A stretch of 48,712 nt of DNA from Bacteroidales bacterium (GCA_021157415.1 JAGGWN010000094.1:97892-146603), one strand, 5' to 3'. Shown: positions 24,517 through 33,667, counted from the stretch's first letter. Made by a program: numbers and translations. Notes: generated by a model from the letters alone, not told the origin.

Positions 24517-25971
24517 ATGAACTATACGCTGATTGGTTTTATCGTTTACCTTGTATTGGTGTTACTCGTGGGTTTCCTGACCTACCATTCCAACAAATCC
24601 CACAAAGATTTTTTTCTTGCCGGACGAAAGCTGAATCCCTGGGTGGTAGCTTTTTCAGAAAGAGCTTCCGGCGAGTCGGCCTGGCTGTTAGTGGGCCTGC
24701 CGGGAGCCGCGCTGGCAGCGGGTTTCCTTCATGTATGGACGGCTATGGGTTGCGTACTGGGTATCATCTTTTATTGGTTTGTGATTGCCAAAGACCTGCG
24801 GGTTCAGTCGGAGAAATTTGATGCAATTACCCTGCCGAACTTTTTCTCCGAGAAACTGGGTGAAGGAGGGAATATTATCCGCATCGTGTCCTCTCTGATT
24901 ATTGTATTTTTCTTTACTTTCTACCTGGCAGCCCAGTTTAACGGTGCAGGGAAGGTATTGTTTGTGACTTTTCACATACCCACTTTCTGGGGCATTGTTA
25001 TTGGCGCTATCGTGATTATCTTTTATACGATGATGGGTGGATTTTTTGCAGTGGCGTGGACCGATTTTATTCAGGGGATCATCATGATCGGTACCCTTGT
25101 GATTCTTCCCGTAATCGGGCTGATCGAATTATCCGAAACAGGACATTCTCTGCGTCCGGCCGTACATATGGCCGGGCCCCATTATGCCAGTCTCACCGGT
25201 GGAGCAACAGGTCTTGCCGCCGTGAGTGTGGTACTGGGTGGGTTAAGCTGGTTCTTCGGTTATATGGGACAACCCCATCTGCTGACGAGGTTTATGGCCA
25301 TAAAGGACAGTGAGAAGATCAAGGTAAGCCGCCGCATTGCCATTGCCTGGGCTATCCCTGCCTTTACCGGCGCTTTTCTGATCGGTGTGATTGGCCTGGC
25401 TATGTTCGGCGAGGGACATTTTCAGGATGTGGAACAGGTTATGCCTGCCCTGGCCAATAACTTTCTTCCTGCCTGGCTCGCCGGAATATTTATCTCCGGA
25501 GCCATTGCCGCGATGATGTCTACCGCTGACAGTCAACTGTTGGTGATAACTTCCTCCGTAATAGAAGATTTCTATCATAAAACCCTGAAAAAAGAACTCT
25601 CTAACCGCGCTATGCTGACCTTTAGCCGGGGAATCACTGTATTGGTTGGGGTGTTTGCTTTCGTAATCGCCGTAACTTCTACAAAACTGGTTTTTGGTCT
25701 GGTGTCCTATGCCTGGTCCGGACTGGGTGCTTCCTTCGGACCTGCCCTGTTGTTGTTGCTGAAATGGAAGAAAACAAACTGGCAGGGCGTCTTGGCAGGC
25801 ATGATTACCGGTTCGGTCATTACAGTGGTCTGGTCAGAGATCAGTGTACTTGACCGGGCCCTGTCCGTCCGCTTTGCCTCTTTTGTCCTGGCTTTTGCCG
25901 CAGTCATGATTGTCTCTCTCATGACCGCAAATAAAAGAGAACCGGACAGGGTTACGGGAAAAGTTTTGTGA
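24517..25971 (+). CDS. putP: Sodium/proline symporter (SSS family, PutP type)
   Basis: A 484-residue sodium:solute symporter. The start at 24517 (MNYTLIGFIVYLVLVLLVGF) puts TM1 at the N-terminus as in PutP; the frame is open further upstream through the hairpin repeat, but those codons are not membrane-protein-like. Recognisable are FFLAGRKLNPWVVAFSERASGESAWLL (TM2, Na-site region, S/G rich), GGFFAVAWTDFIQG (TM5), and GAIAAMMSTADSQLLVITSSVIEDFY (TM8, second Na-site Ser/Thr cluster), with about 13 membrane spans. Family knowledge suggests proline as substrate. No putA is nearby. Confidence 0.88.
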   Translation: MNYTLIGFIVYLVLVLLVGFLTYHSNKSHKDFFLAGRKLNPWVVAFSERASGESAWLLVGLPGAALAAGFLHVWTAMGCVLGIIFYWFVIAKDLRVQSEKFDAITLPNFFSEKLGEGGNIIRIVSSLIIVFFFTFYLAAQFNGAGKVLFVTFHIPTFWGIVIGAIVIIFYTMMGGFFAVAWTDFIQGIIMIGTLVILPVIGLIELSETGHSLRPAVHMAGPHYASLTGGATGLAAVSVVLGGLSWFFGYMGQPHLLTRFMAIKDSEKIKVSRRIAIAWAIPAFTGAFLIGVIGLAMFGEGHFQDVEQVMPALANNFLPAWLAGIFISGAIAAMMSTADSQLLVITSSVIEDFYHKTLKKELSNRAMLTFSRGITVLVGVFAFVIAVTSTKLVFGLVSYAWSGLGASFGPALLLLLKWKKTNWQGVLAGMITGSVITVVWSEISVLDRALSVRFASFVLAFAAVMIVSLMTANKREPDRVTGKVL

Positions 25972-26117
25972 TTTTGAAGGCTTAAAGGCTTATAAGAAAA
26001 TACGATCATTTATGTCCCGGATCCTTTGCCACTGCCTTCATCAGTCTTTCGGCTTCAAAAAGTGGAAAAGGGCAGGACGGAAGAACGGTTGACCCGGGAA
26101 ATTAAAAAAAGTACGTC

Positions 26118-29030
26118 ATGCGACGAAAATATTTTTTAATTGTTTTTTTCTGTTTTATAATCATCGTTGTTCCTTCGGGACATGCCCAGAATTGGAAAAA
26201 CCTGTTAAAAGACCTCAAAAAGGAGGCAAAGAAGGATGCCCTCCAACTGGTCAGACAAGTTGCAGAAACAGCGGTGGATTCTTTGCAACAGCGGATCATT
26301 CAATGGAGTGAATCCTATGATCCTGCCGAGCTGAACTATGCCGTATCTTTCAGTGACAATTCAGGTATGTACGAAGCGGAAGACCAGTTTGAAACGTATA
26401 AACGTTCGATCATTGGCTTTGCTGTGAAACCCGGGACTTTTGAAGATAAGCTTGAAGTGCAGGTTAAAGAGATTGATGAAGATAATTACAACCGGAGCGG
26501 ACAATTGTTTTATGCCACGGGGCATTATCATTCGGCAGAGAATGCTTTTAAAATAGCCTTGCTGATCATGCAGGACAAAAAAAGGACCCGGACTGAAAAA
26601 TATGCCCTGGTGGAGAGCAATCTGGGTCTGTTATACCAGACCACCGGCCGTTATAACCAGGCACAGGAATTTTCGGAAAAAGCGCTGACCCTGCGGAAGA
26701 TTTTTAAGAACCCTGCACCACTGGGAGCTTCTTATAATAATTTAGGAGTGTTGTTTAAGGAAACCGGAAACTACGCAGAGGCCGACCGTTGTCTTGATAA
26801 AGCGCTGGAGTTGGTTGCCCGCGCCCCCGGCAAAGAAAGTGTTGCTTATGCCATTATTCTCAACAATAAGGCGGCACTGGACCAGCAATTGGGAAAGTAT
26901 GAAAGGGCTGAGCAAGAGATGGTCCGGGCCATTTCCATCGCAAAGGATCAGTTGGGGAACAAGTCGCCCAATTTTGTACGGATGAAGGTAAACCTGGCCA
27001 TGCTCTATCAACTGGAAGGAAAAAAGAATCAGGCGGAGAAAATATTCCTGGAGGCGATAGCCCTGAAAAAGAGACGTTTGGGAACCCACCATCCGGACTA
27101 TGCCGTGATGCTGCAAAACCTGGCCGGCTTGTACCTGGAAAACGGGAAATATGACAAAGTTGAAAAACCGCTCAAAGAAGCGTTGGGGATATACAAAAAA
27201 AAATTCGGCCTAAATCATCCGTCCTATGCCGGGACCCTGGCCGATCTGGCACGGTATCATCTGTGGATGAAACAACCGCAAAAAGCGCGGCCTGAAATCA
27301 AAGAAGCGATTGACGTGTTGGAGAAAACTCTTCCTGAAAATCACCCAACCCTGGCCGATTGCAGGGAGACAGCAGCGATCCTTGAATGGGAAGAAAACAA
27401 TTATAACAAAGCTTTTGAAGACTACCGGAAAGTACTGGATGAATATATCCTTCAGATCGACAGGTATTTCCCGGCCCTGAGTGAATACGGTCAGGCTAGC
27501 TTCTGGAAAACCATACATCCCAGATTTCTGCGTTTTTACAACCTGATAACAGAAGCCGGAGAGAAAATTCCGGAAGCTTCACAGTCCTTGTACAATTACC
27601 AGATAGCTACCAAAGCCTTGCTGCTGAATACTACCAACCACATCCGGAAGAATATTCTGAACAGCAAAGATCCGACTCTGCGTGATCTCTACAAACAATG
27701 GCTGGATATAAAACAATATCTGGGGAAGGTCTATTCTATGACGCGTGAGGAGATCCAATCGGAAAAGATCAATGTAGATTCCCTGGAAAACGCCGCTGAC
27801 AAAATTGAAAAGGAATTATCCGGAAAATCCGGATTGTTCGGCAAAGGAATGATTAACAGCAGAGTAACTTACCGGGATATTATGAAAGTACTCGCTCCGG
27901 ATGAAGCCTGTGTTGAATTTGTCCGATTTCCGGTTTATCATTTTTTACGGCCGGATACTCTGGTACGATATGTGGCCATGGTTGTGACCCGCGATCATAA
28001 AGACCCACTTCTCGTAAAAATAGACGGTGGCAATGATCTGGAACGAAAGTATATTGCCAAATACCGTGAAACCATGCAGCAGGCCCTGGAAAAAGTGCCA
28101 TATTCCGGTGTGTTCTGGGGGCCACTGGATCAAACCTTACAGGGGAAACACATTTTGTATGTATCCCCTGACGGAATTTATAATTTTATCAACCTGAATA
28201 CTTTGCAGGATCAGGAAGGAAACAGTCTTCTGGATACATACGAAATCAATTACATGACCAACACGCGGGATGTGCTGGGACTAAAATCAGCACAAAAAGG
28301 TTTTGGGAATAAAAAGGCAGTGCTGGCAGGAAACCCGAAGTATGACTTGGGGTTTAACTGGGATAAGATGAAGGAGATGCCCCTGCCCGAGTTGCCCGGA
28401 ACCGAGACAGAGGTGAAACAGGTGCGGGAGGTGCTTTCTGCTCATCAATGGAAGGTTACTGTTTATTTGCAGGAAGGGGCCACGGAAGAACGTATCAAAA
28501 CAGTATCCAGGCCGGCGGTACTGCACCTGTCCACTCATGGTTATTTTTTACCGGATGTGCCTCCGGCCGAAGAACGAATCTTTGGGATAGAACCCCGGAA
28601 AGCGATGGCCAGTCCGTTGCTGCGCTCCGGATTATTATTTACCGGAGCGGATAAAACAATCCAGAATCTTGATTCTCTGGCAAACAATGGGGATGACGGC
28701 ATTCTGAATGCCTATGAAGCTTCCATGCTGGATCTCTCCGGCACGGGCCTGGTGGTTCTCAGTGCCTGCGAGACCGGTTTGGGTGAGATACAAAACGGCG
28801 AAGGGGTTTACGGATTGCAGCGTTCTTTCCAACTGGCGGGAGTTTCCTCGGTCATGATCTCGCTGTGGCAGGTGAGCGATGAGGTGACCCGGAAACTAAT
28901 GTCTCTTTTCTATACCTATTGGCTGCAGACCGGGGATAAACAAAAAGCCCTCATCCTGGCTCAGCGCGATGTTAAAAAACAATATCCCGCCCCTTTTTAT
29001 TGGGGTGCCTTTATCCTGATAAATAAATAG
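26118..29030 (+). CDS. Exported TPR-CHAT domain protein (caspase-like protease fold)
   Basis: A 970-residue protein. Residues 1-24 form a signal peptide (basic MRRK, a hydrophobic core, cleavage after GHAQ). Tetratricopeptide repeats run from about 120 to 440, several containing the tandem pattern of GxYxxAExxxxxALxI seen in kinesin-light-chain-like TPRs. A C-terminal CHAT domain covers roughly 600-970 with the catalytic pair His807 (HLSTHG) and Cys884 (LSACETG), followed by FQLAGVSSVMISLWQV and APFYWGAFILI. CHAT proteins are clan CD cysteine peptidases related to caspases and separase. Here both catalytic residues are intact and the protein is exported, so its target should be in the envelope. 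It appears monocistronic. Function unknown. Confidence 0.88.
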   Translation: MRRKYFLIVFFCFIIIVVPSGHAQNWKNLLKDLKKEAKKDALQLVRQVAETAVDSLQQRIIQWSESYDPAELNYAVSFSDNSGMYEAEDQFETYKRSIIGFAVKPGTFEDKLEVQVKEIDEDNYNRSGQLFYATGHYHSAENAFKIALLIMQDKKRTRTEKYALVESNLGLLYQTTGRYNQAQEFSEKALTLRKIFKNPAPLGASYNNLGVLFKETGNYAEADRCLDKALELVARAPGKESVAYAIILNNKAALDQQLGKYERAEQEMVRAISIAKDQLGNKSPNFVRMKVNLAMLYQLEGKKNQAEKIFLEAIALKKRRLGTHHPDYAVMLQNLAGLYLENGKYDKVEKPLKEALGIYKKKFGLNHPSYAGTLADLARYHLWMKQPQKARPEIKEAIDVLEKTLPENHPTLADCRETAAILEWEENNYNKAFEDYRKVLDEYILQIDRYFPALSEYGQASFWKTIHPRFLRFYNLITEAGEKIPEASQSLYNYQIATKALLLNTTNHIRKNILNSKDPTLRDLYKQWLDIKQYLGKVYSMTREEIQSEKINVDSLENAADKIEKELSGKSGLFGKGMINSRVTYRDIMKVLAPDEACVEFVRFPVYHFLRPDTLVRYVAMVVTRDHKDPLLVKIDGGNDLERKYIAKYRETMQQALEKVPYSGVFWGPLDQTLQGKHILYVSPDGIYNFINLNTLQDQEGNSLLDTYEINYMTNTRDVLGLKSAQKGFGNKKAVLAGNPKYDLGFNWDKMKEMPLPELPGTETEVKQVREVLSAHQWKVTVYLQEGATEERIKTVSRPAVLHLSTHGYFLPDVPPAEERIFGIEPRKAMASPLLRSGLLFTGADKTIQNLDSLANNGDDGILNAYEASMLDLSGTGLVVLSACETGLGEIQNGEGVYGLQRSFQLAGVSSVMISLWQVSDEVTRKLMSLFYTYWLQTGDKQKALILAQRDVKKQYPAPFYWGAFILINK

Positions 29031-29178
29031 GCTGGTGTGCAGCTGTCATAAAGCCCTTGATGATGCGACATTTGATTGTTGTGCAAATAGTTTTTGTCCG
29101 GTTGTCATTGGAGGCTCGTAAATTACCCTTACGAAGCAGGCAAATAGCTGCGAACGCAATGAGCAAACATCGCTCGTG

Positions 29179-30741
29179 TCAGTGAGCTTCTTTCAGCCCT
29201 TCCTGTGTCATCACCCAACACTTCCCTGCCAGATTATAACTTCGGTATCTTTCCTGGTTAGGAACGTCATCCAGCATGAACCGCAGGTTTTTGTTCAGGC
29301 AGATAATGGTTCCCTCGGGCAGGCGTAAACGGACATCTACTTCCGGTGCATACCAGGTTGTTTCAGACCTGAACCACGGATCAATGAACAAATGATTGTT
29401 CCTGATTTTATAGGAGAATTGTATCTTTTCACATCTTTCCAGGGCAAGCTGCCGGCTATTGGCTCGTACTTTTCGGAGAATCTCCACTTCCGGTTTCTGA
29501 ATATTGTCGGAAAAAAAGATATCAATCTCCGGCTTACCCATAATATACCCTGTTTCTTTATCCAGATAGATCCCGTCATTTTCGGTCGTGAATACTTTTT
29601 CTATGCCACGGTTTGAATACTCAGAGGTTGAAAAATACAAAGTGTCGGAAAGAGGAATGTTTATTTTTTCAGTGGTGAAGATCCGGGCTCCCTCAGAGTA
29701 GTTGGAAGCAATATCCCCGATAAACAAACCCAGGCTGACAAAGCTGATCAGCCATATAACAAAAAGAGTGACGCCTACTGCCTTGTATTGGGTCCGGATA
29801 TGAAAAATGATCTTGATCCCGGCATATATCAGAGCAACCAGTGGAATGCCAAGAGTTAAAATGAACGTTCCGATTATATAAGGAACATTTTCCGGTTTGG
29901 TGAATAGTGCCAGCAGGTCTGTCAGATAATAGGCAGGATTAAGATTTAGTTCCGGGAAAAACTGACTGTAATGGAAAAAGAGGATGCTGAGCAGGGAGAT
30001 AAGAATGATTATCCCGGCCAGGATCAGGATTACACCGATAATGACAGCGACGATTTTGAGCGTGGTCAGCAGGATCTGACCAATAACATGGAAAAACTCC
30101 TGAAGGGCATTACGTGAACTGCGAAATCCCTTACTGTTCGGGATATTTTTGATACTTTCCCTGATCCGTTTAAGTTCTTCATTCACATTTTTACTGATAT
30201 TATTGATGTTCACCTGCTCACCATGCATCTCCAGACGCTGGGAGACGGTTTGTGCCCTGGGAATCACCAGCCAGAGAATCAGATAAACAAGAAGAGAGGA
30301 TCCATAGGCAAGGGTCAGCAAAACAAAAAGTACCCTGAACCATACCGGATCTGTATTGAAGTAAGCCCCCAAACCTCCGCAGACACCCCCGAGAACGGAA
30401 TTTTCCGGATCCCTGTACAGGCGTTTTCTTCCACCGGATACATGTTGATACTCATTGGTTTTTTCTTCCTGTTCCTGACCTTCAAAAATATCTTCCGGCC
30501 GGCCGAGGACAGAGACCATGTATTCCACATCCGGCAATGAAACGACTTCCCGTTTTCCCTCCAATCGTTCGGTAAAGATTTCGGCAATACGTATCTCGAT
30601 ATCCTGAATAATATCTTCGGCCCCTTCCTGTGTTTTGAAATGGTTGTTTATATCAGCCAGATATTGCTGGAGCAGGGTAAAGGCATCTTCATCAATATGG
30701 AAAACAGCTCCCTGCAGACTTATTTTTATTGTTCGTTTCAT
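29179..30741 (-). CDS. PspC domain membrane protein, long form
   Basis: About 520 residues from the ATG at 30741; the frame opens earlier at 30819, but that stretch overlaps the padR gene. An N-terminal soluble module (MKRTIKISLQGAVFHIDEDAF) precedes the PspC domain RLYRDPENSVLGGVCGGLGAYFNTDPVWFRVLFVLLTLAYG at about 105-145, then further membrane spans (around 225, 290 and 325) and a C-terminal beta-rich domain from about 360 facing the periplasm. PspC proteins respond to membrane stress; their exact action in Bacteroidetes is not settled. The N-terminal module and PspC are shared with 31111-31722. It starts 7 bases after padR. Confidence 0.88.
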   Translation of the reverse strand: MKRTIKISLQGAVFHIDEDAFTLLQQYLADINNHFKTQEGAEDIIQDIEIRIAEIFTERLEGKREVVSLPDVEYMVSVLGRPEDIFEGQEQEEKTNEYQHVSGGRKRLYRDPENSVLGGVCGGLGAYFNTDPVWFRVLFVLLTLAYGSSLLVYLILWLVIPRAQTVSQRLEMHGEQVNINNISKNVNEELKRIRESIKNIPNSKGFRSSRNALQEFFHVIGQILLTTLKIVAVIIGVILILAGIIILISLLSILFFHYSQFFPELNLNPAYYLTDLLALFTKPENVPYIIGTFILTLGIPLVALIYAGIKIIFHIRTQYKAVGVTLFVIWLISFVSLGLFIGDIASNYSEGARIFTTEKINIPLSDTLYFSTSEYSNRGIEKVFTTENDGIYLDKETGYIMGKPEIDIFFSDNIQKPEVEILRKVRANSRQLALERCEKIQFSYKIRNNHLFIDPWFRSETTWYAPEVDVRLRLPEGTIICLNKNLRFMLDDVPNQERYRSYNLAGKCWVMTQEGLKEAH

Positions 30742-30748
30742 GATCCTG

Positions 30749-31090
30749 TTAATTGATTTTTGGATGTCTGATTTTTTCCACGGCCAGGATAAGTTCTTTC
30801 CAGGCCTGGTCCAGTGCATTAAGATATGCTTTGCCTTCTTCTGTCAGTTCGTAGTATTTACGCGGAGGTCCCTGCGTAGATTCTTCCCAGCGATAACTTA
30901 AAAGTCCGGCGTTTTTCTGACGCGTGAGAATGGGATAGAGGGTTCCTTCTACCACGATAATCTTCGCCTCCTTCAACTCTTTCAGAATGTCGGAAGCATA
31001 ACAACTGTTTCGGGAGATTACCGATAAAATACAGTACTCCAAAACCCCTTTTCGCATCTGTGCCTGTGCGTTCTCTATCTTCATGACCAT
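30749..31090 (-). CDS. PadR family transcriptional regulator
   Basis: A 113-residue winged-helix regulator: MRKGVLEYCILSVISRNSCYASDILKEL, VVEGTLYPILTRQKNAGLLSYRW and the wing GPPRKYYELTEEGKAYL, then a short C-terminal dimerisation helix. It sits between two PspC genes (20 bases after one, 7 before the other). PadR repressors often sense small molecules; in this neighbourhood control of the pspC genes is the natural inference, with the inverted repeat upstream of 31722 as possible target. ATG at 31090 or 31084. Confidence 0.93.
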   Translation of the reverse strand: MVMKIENAQAQMRKGVLEYCILSVISRNSCYASDILKELKEAKIIVVEGTLYPILTRQKNAGLLSYRWEESTQGPPRKYYELTEEGKAYLNALDQAWKELILAVEKIRHPKIN

Positions 31091-31110
31091 GATTACAGCG
31101 TTTTTACAGA

Positions 31111-31722
31111 TTATATATTCATTTTATTTTTGACATTTTTCATATTTTCTTTTACCTGATCAAATTCTTCTTTCACCTTTTTACCAATATTTGAAACATT
31201 GACGGCTTCGCCACGCATCTCCAGTTTCTGTGCGATGGTGCGGGCTTCCGGGACCACAATCCACAGAATCAGATAAATCAACACTCCGGCACCCCCTACC
31301 AAAGTTATGGCAATGAAAAGAATACGGAACACCAACGGATCCATATTGAAATAAGCTCCCAGGCCACCGCATACCCCTCCCAGGATTCTATTATCAGGAT
31401 CACGATAGATCCGGCGGTACCGGGTGCGATGTATGCGGTGCGTCTCTTTGGGAGACGGCTCTTCCATAAAATCTTCCGGATATCCCATGATCCTGATAAT
31501 TTCTTCGGTAAGTGTCAGGGTAATAACCTGTCCGCTGTTTGTGATACGCTCTCTGAACAGCTCGGCCATGCGTGCTTCAATATCCTCCAGGATTTCCGAT
31601 GCGGCACCGTCTTCAGCATAGTGATTTCCCACCGCTTGTAAATACCCGTGTAACATCTGATAGGCGTCTTCATCAATATGAAACACCATGCCCCCAAGAT
31701 TAATGGTGATTGTTTTTTTCAT
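31111..31722 (-). CDS. PspC domain membrane protein, short form
   Basis: A 203-residue paralog of the long form. It has the same N-terminal module (MKKTITINLGGMVFHIDEDAYQML), the PspC core RIYRDPDNRILGGVCGGLGAYFNMDPLVFRILFIAITLVGG at about 103-143, a second membrane span (GVLIYLILWIVVPEA), and a C-terminal amphipathic, lysine-rich tail ending KNVKNKMNI. It lacks the extra spans and beta domain of the long form. First gene of the pspC-padR-pspC operon. Confidence 0.9.
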   Translation of the reverse strand: MKKTITINLGGMVFHIDEDAYQMLHGYLQAVGNHYAEDGAASEILEDIEARMAELFRERITNSGQVITLTLTEEIIRIMGYPEDFMEEPSPKETHRIHRTRYRRIYRDPDNRILGGVCGGLGAYFNMDPLVFRILFIAITLVGGAGVLIYLILWIVVPEARTIAQKLEMRGEAVNVSNIGKKVKEEFDQVKENMKNVKNKMNI

Positions 31723-31766
31723 AAGCTCATTTTATTTTAAAAACCATATTATTTACTTTATACTTT

Positions 31767-31818
31767 ATTGGATAATCTATAATGCAACAACAATATGTTA
31801 TGCCTTATAATATCCAAT
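31767..31818. promoter_or_regulatory. Spaced inverted repeat upstream of the pspC operon
   Basis: ATTGGATA (31767-31774) and TATCCAAT (31811-31818) are exact reverse complements 36 bases apart, lying in the predicted 5' leader of the pspC operon directly downstream of its -7 element. This is a candidate PadR operator pair. Confidence 0.4.
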
Positions 31819-31819
31819 G

Positions 31820-31852
31820 CAAAGATATAATATTTTATTAATACTATGCAAT
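31820..31852 (-). promoter_or_regulatory. Promoter of the pspC-padR-pspC operon
   Basis: On the minus strand TATCTTTG (31820-31827) is a perfect TAnnTTTG element, preceded after a 21-base spacer by ATTG (31849-31852), a partial -33. It predicts a leader of about 90 bases. Confidence 0.6.
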
Positions 31853-32152
31853 ACAAAGTACTAAAAAATATAAATTTTCTTAAAATAGCTGACAAGGCGA
31901 TGAATTACCGTCCCCTGACGGGGCGTTTTGTGCCGTGCACCATGTTTGTCTCGTTAGGGATTTATAGACCTTATAGACCATAGTCAGCCAGTGCAGTGGC
32001 TGTTTATGGCGGGGAACAAACAAAACAATCGTCCCGCAGAAACTAAATGAATAGTGTTAAATATTTTTTATCAAAATCAATTCCATAAAATTTAAGGTAT
32101 TCTAGAATCTCATCCCTGAATGTTTTCCGACAATAAAAAATCGGGGAACCAA

Positions 32153-32185
32153 CGAATCAACGATTCGCGAAGGATCGTTGATTCG
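32153..32185. repeat. Perfect 12-base inverted repeat upstream of the metallophosphoesterase
   Basis: CGAATCAACGAT (32153-32164) and ATCGTTGATTCG (32174-32185) flank a 9-base loop that can add two more pairs. It lies about 20 bases upstream of a weak promoter-like TTTG-N18-TATTTTG (32206-32234), so it could be an operator or a hairpin left by a repeat. Confidence 0.65.
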
Positions 32186-32262
32186 GAATTTATAAAGGGC
32201 CGTTATTTGACTTTCACGAAATATTTGTATTTTGCAATATAATAACATCAAGACGTTCAATT

Positions 32263-33168
32263 ATGCCTTATTTATACCAAACCAACGGTCGCAGACAATT
32301 TATCAGAACTTTGGCGGGTGGTGTAGGCGCAATCGCCACCATGGGGGTGTTTTCTTCTTTTATGAATATGAAAGAGAAGGGGAAATCCCTGCGTTTTGCT
32401 TTCTTTTCAGACACCCATATACCGGCAGATAAAGACAATCATTACAGGGGTTTTTATATGGTCAGGAACCTTAATAAAATTGTCCCGCAGATTGTAAAAT
32501 CTGAGGTTCATTCGGCTATTATCACCGGTGATCTGGCCAGACTCGAAGGGAAACAGGAAGATTATAAAAAATTGAAAAAACTGCTGAATCCTCTGGCCGG
32601 GCAAATGCCCGTTGCCATGGCCCTGGGGAATCATGACCGGCGGGATCATTTTCTGGAAATTTTCCCGGATTCGCCTGGGGAAAGGCAGGATGTAAAGAAT
32701 AAATATGTATTGGTCCTGGAATATCCTGGCATCCGTTTCATAATCCTGGATTCTCTGATTTACACAAACCTCTCCCCTGCACTCGGCTTGCTGGGGATTC
32801 GCCAAAGGGAATGGCTGGAGAAATACCTGAAAGATCATACCGGCAAACCGGTACTGCTTTTTGTCCATCACACCCTGGGCGAGAGAGATGGCGACCTGCA
32901 GGATGCCGACCGGATGTTCAACATTTTGCGGCCTCTCCGTCATGTGAAAGCCATTGTTTACGGCCATTCGCATGTGTATGGGTATTCGGTACGGGAAGGG
33001 ATCCATCTGATCAACCTGCCTGCCACCGGATACAATTTCAGGGATCAGGATCCTGTCGGTTGGGTGGAGGCGACGATCACGGCAGAAAAAGGAATATTTA
33101 CCCTGCATGCAACGGAAGGCAATACACAAAATGACGGTGCCGTTAAGGAACTGACATGGAGAATCTGA
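32263..33168 (+). CDS. TAT-exported metallophosphoesterase
   Basis: A 301-residue calcineurin-like phosphoesterase. The N-terminus has a twin-arginine motif (GRRQFIRTLAGG) and a hydrophobic stretch, suggesting folded export by Tat. Metal ligands are D50 and H52 (DTH), D90 (TGD), N123-H124-D125 (GNHD), the His in LLFVHHTLG, and the pair in YGHSHVYG. The set is complete for a dinuclear metal site like that of CpdA-type cyclic nucleotide phosphodiesterases, but the substrate is unknown. A small membrane protein gene follows after 49 bases. Confidence 0.9.
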   Translation: MPYLYQTNGRRQFIRTLAGGVGAIATMGVFSSFMNMKEKGKSLRFAFFSDTHIPADKDNHYRGFYMVRNLNKIVPQIVKSEVHSAIITGDLARLEGKQEDYKKLKKLLNPLAGQMPVAMALGNHDRRDHFLEIFPDSPGERQDVKNKYVLVLEYPGIRFIILDSLIYTNLSPALGLLGIRQREWLEKYLKDHTGKPVLLFVHHTLGERDGDLQDADRMFNILRPLRHVKAIVYGHSHVYGYSVREGIHLINLPATGYNFRDQDPVGWVEATITAEKGIFTLHATEGNTQNDGAVKELTWRI

Positions 33169-33217
33169 GAGAAGGGCAGGTTTAGGTGACAAGCAAGGCA
33201 AAAATTAATGCATCCAT

Positions 33218-33667
33218 ATGGACGAAACCATTGAAGTGATCATCAAGAGACCCTGGCAGGGGACCGTACTGCCGGTTTTGCAGATATTAAAAGCCCTGGC
33301 TGTGGCAGGCATTTTGGCTGTTATGATGGCTGCAGGATTTGAAGGGTTTAAAGGGGGAGAGATGGGGTTTATGGTTGGTTTGGCCGGCGTGGGTGGCCTG
33401 GTCTTCCTGCTTCCGTTACTGATTGTAATGATCCTCATGATCATTGCTCTTTTTAAAGGTAGAAAATGGGCGGTGGTGGTTGCCTTAATCCTTTCTATAC
33501 TGGCGTTCTTTCCGGTTATATTTACTCTCGGGATAGGACCGGAAGCTTTTTTTCCCGTATGTATTATCTGGGGATTTACCCTGTGGCTGGTGATTGCCTG
33601 CCTGAAAAATCCTTTTTATGCAAAAAAATATACACCCAAGGAAATTTCTTCGTCCATTAAGCAATAA
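33218..33667 (+). CDS. Small integral membrane protein, unknown; 3' end lies in a repeat
   Basis: A 149-residue hydrophobic protein with about four membrane spans (around 20-40, 52-75, 82-100, 108-130) and a short basic C-terminal tail (KNPFYAKKYTPKEIS). No family recognised. The last residues (SSIKQ) and the stop codon are encoded by the left part of the hairpin repeat whose other copy is at 24438-24489. The repeat may have landed at the gene end and supplied the present stop. It probably shares a transcript with the metallophosphoesterase. Confidence 0.65.
   Translation: MDETIEVIIKRPWQGTVLPVLQILKALAVAGILAVMMAAGFEGFKGGEMGFMVGLAGVGGLVFLLPLLIVMILMIIALFKGRKWAVVVALILSILAFFPVIFTLGIGPEAFFPVCIIWGFTLWLVIACLKNPFYAKKYTPKEISSSIKQ

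Larger units (their letters stand above)
31723..32262. other. 540-base spacer between the divergent pspC operon and metallophosphoesterase
   Basis: No ORF is supported. Besides the promoter and inverted repeats listed separately, a GC-richer pocket at about 31895-32045 stands out from the AT-rich flanks. It holds CCCC/GGGG arms near 31912-31923, a tandem 9-base repeat TTATAGACC (31962-31970, 31971-31979), and the hairpin CAGCCA/TGGCTG (31985-31990, 31997-32002). It may be a remnant of a repeat element; I cannot identify it. Confidence 0.5.

Noticed and set aside
26118-29030. CHAT-TPR gene as part of a type III-E CRISPR or gasdermin defence system
   Set aside because: No CRISPR array, Cas7-11-like, gasdermin or other defence gene nearby, and the protein has a signal peptide.
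29031-29178. Terminator or tRNA in the spacer after the CHAT gene
   Set aside because: No stem followed by a T-run and no cloverleaf could be drawn.
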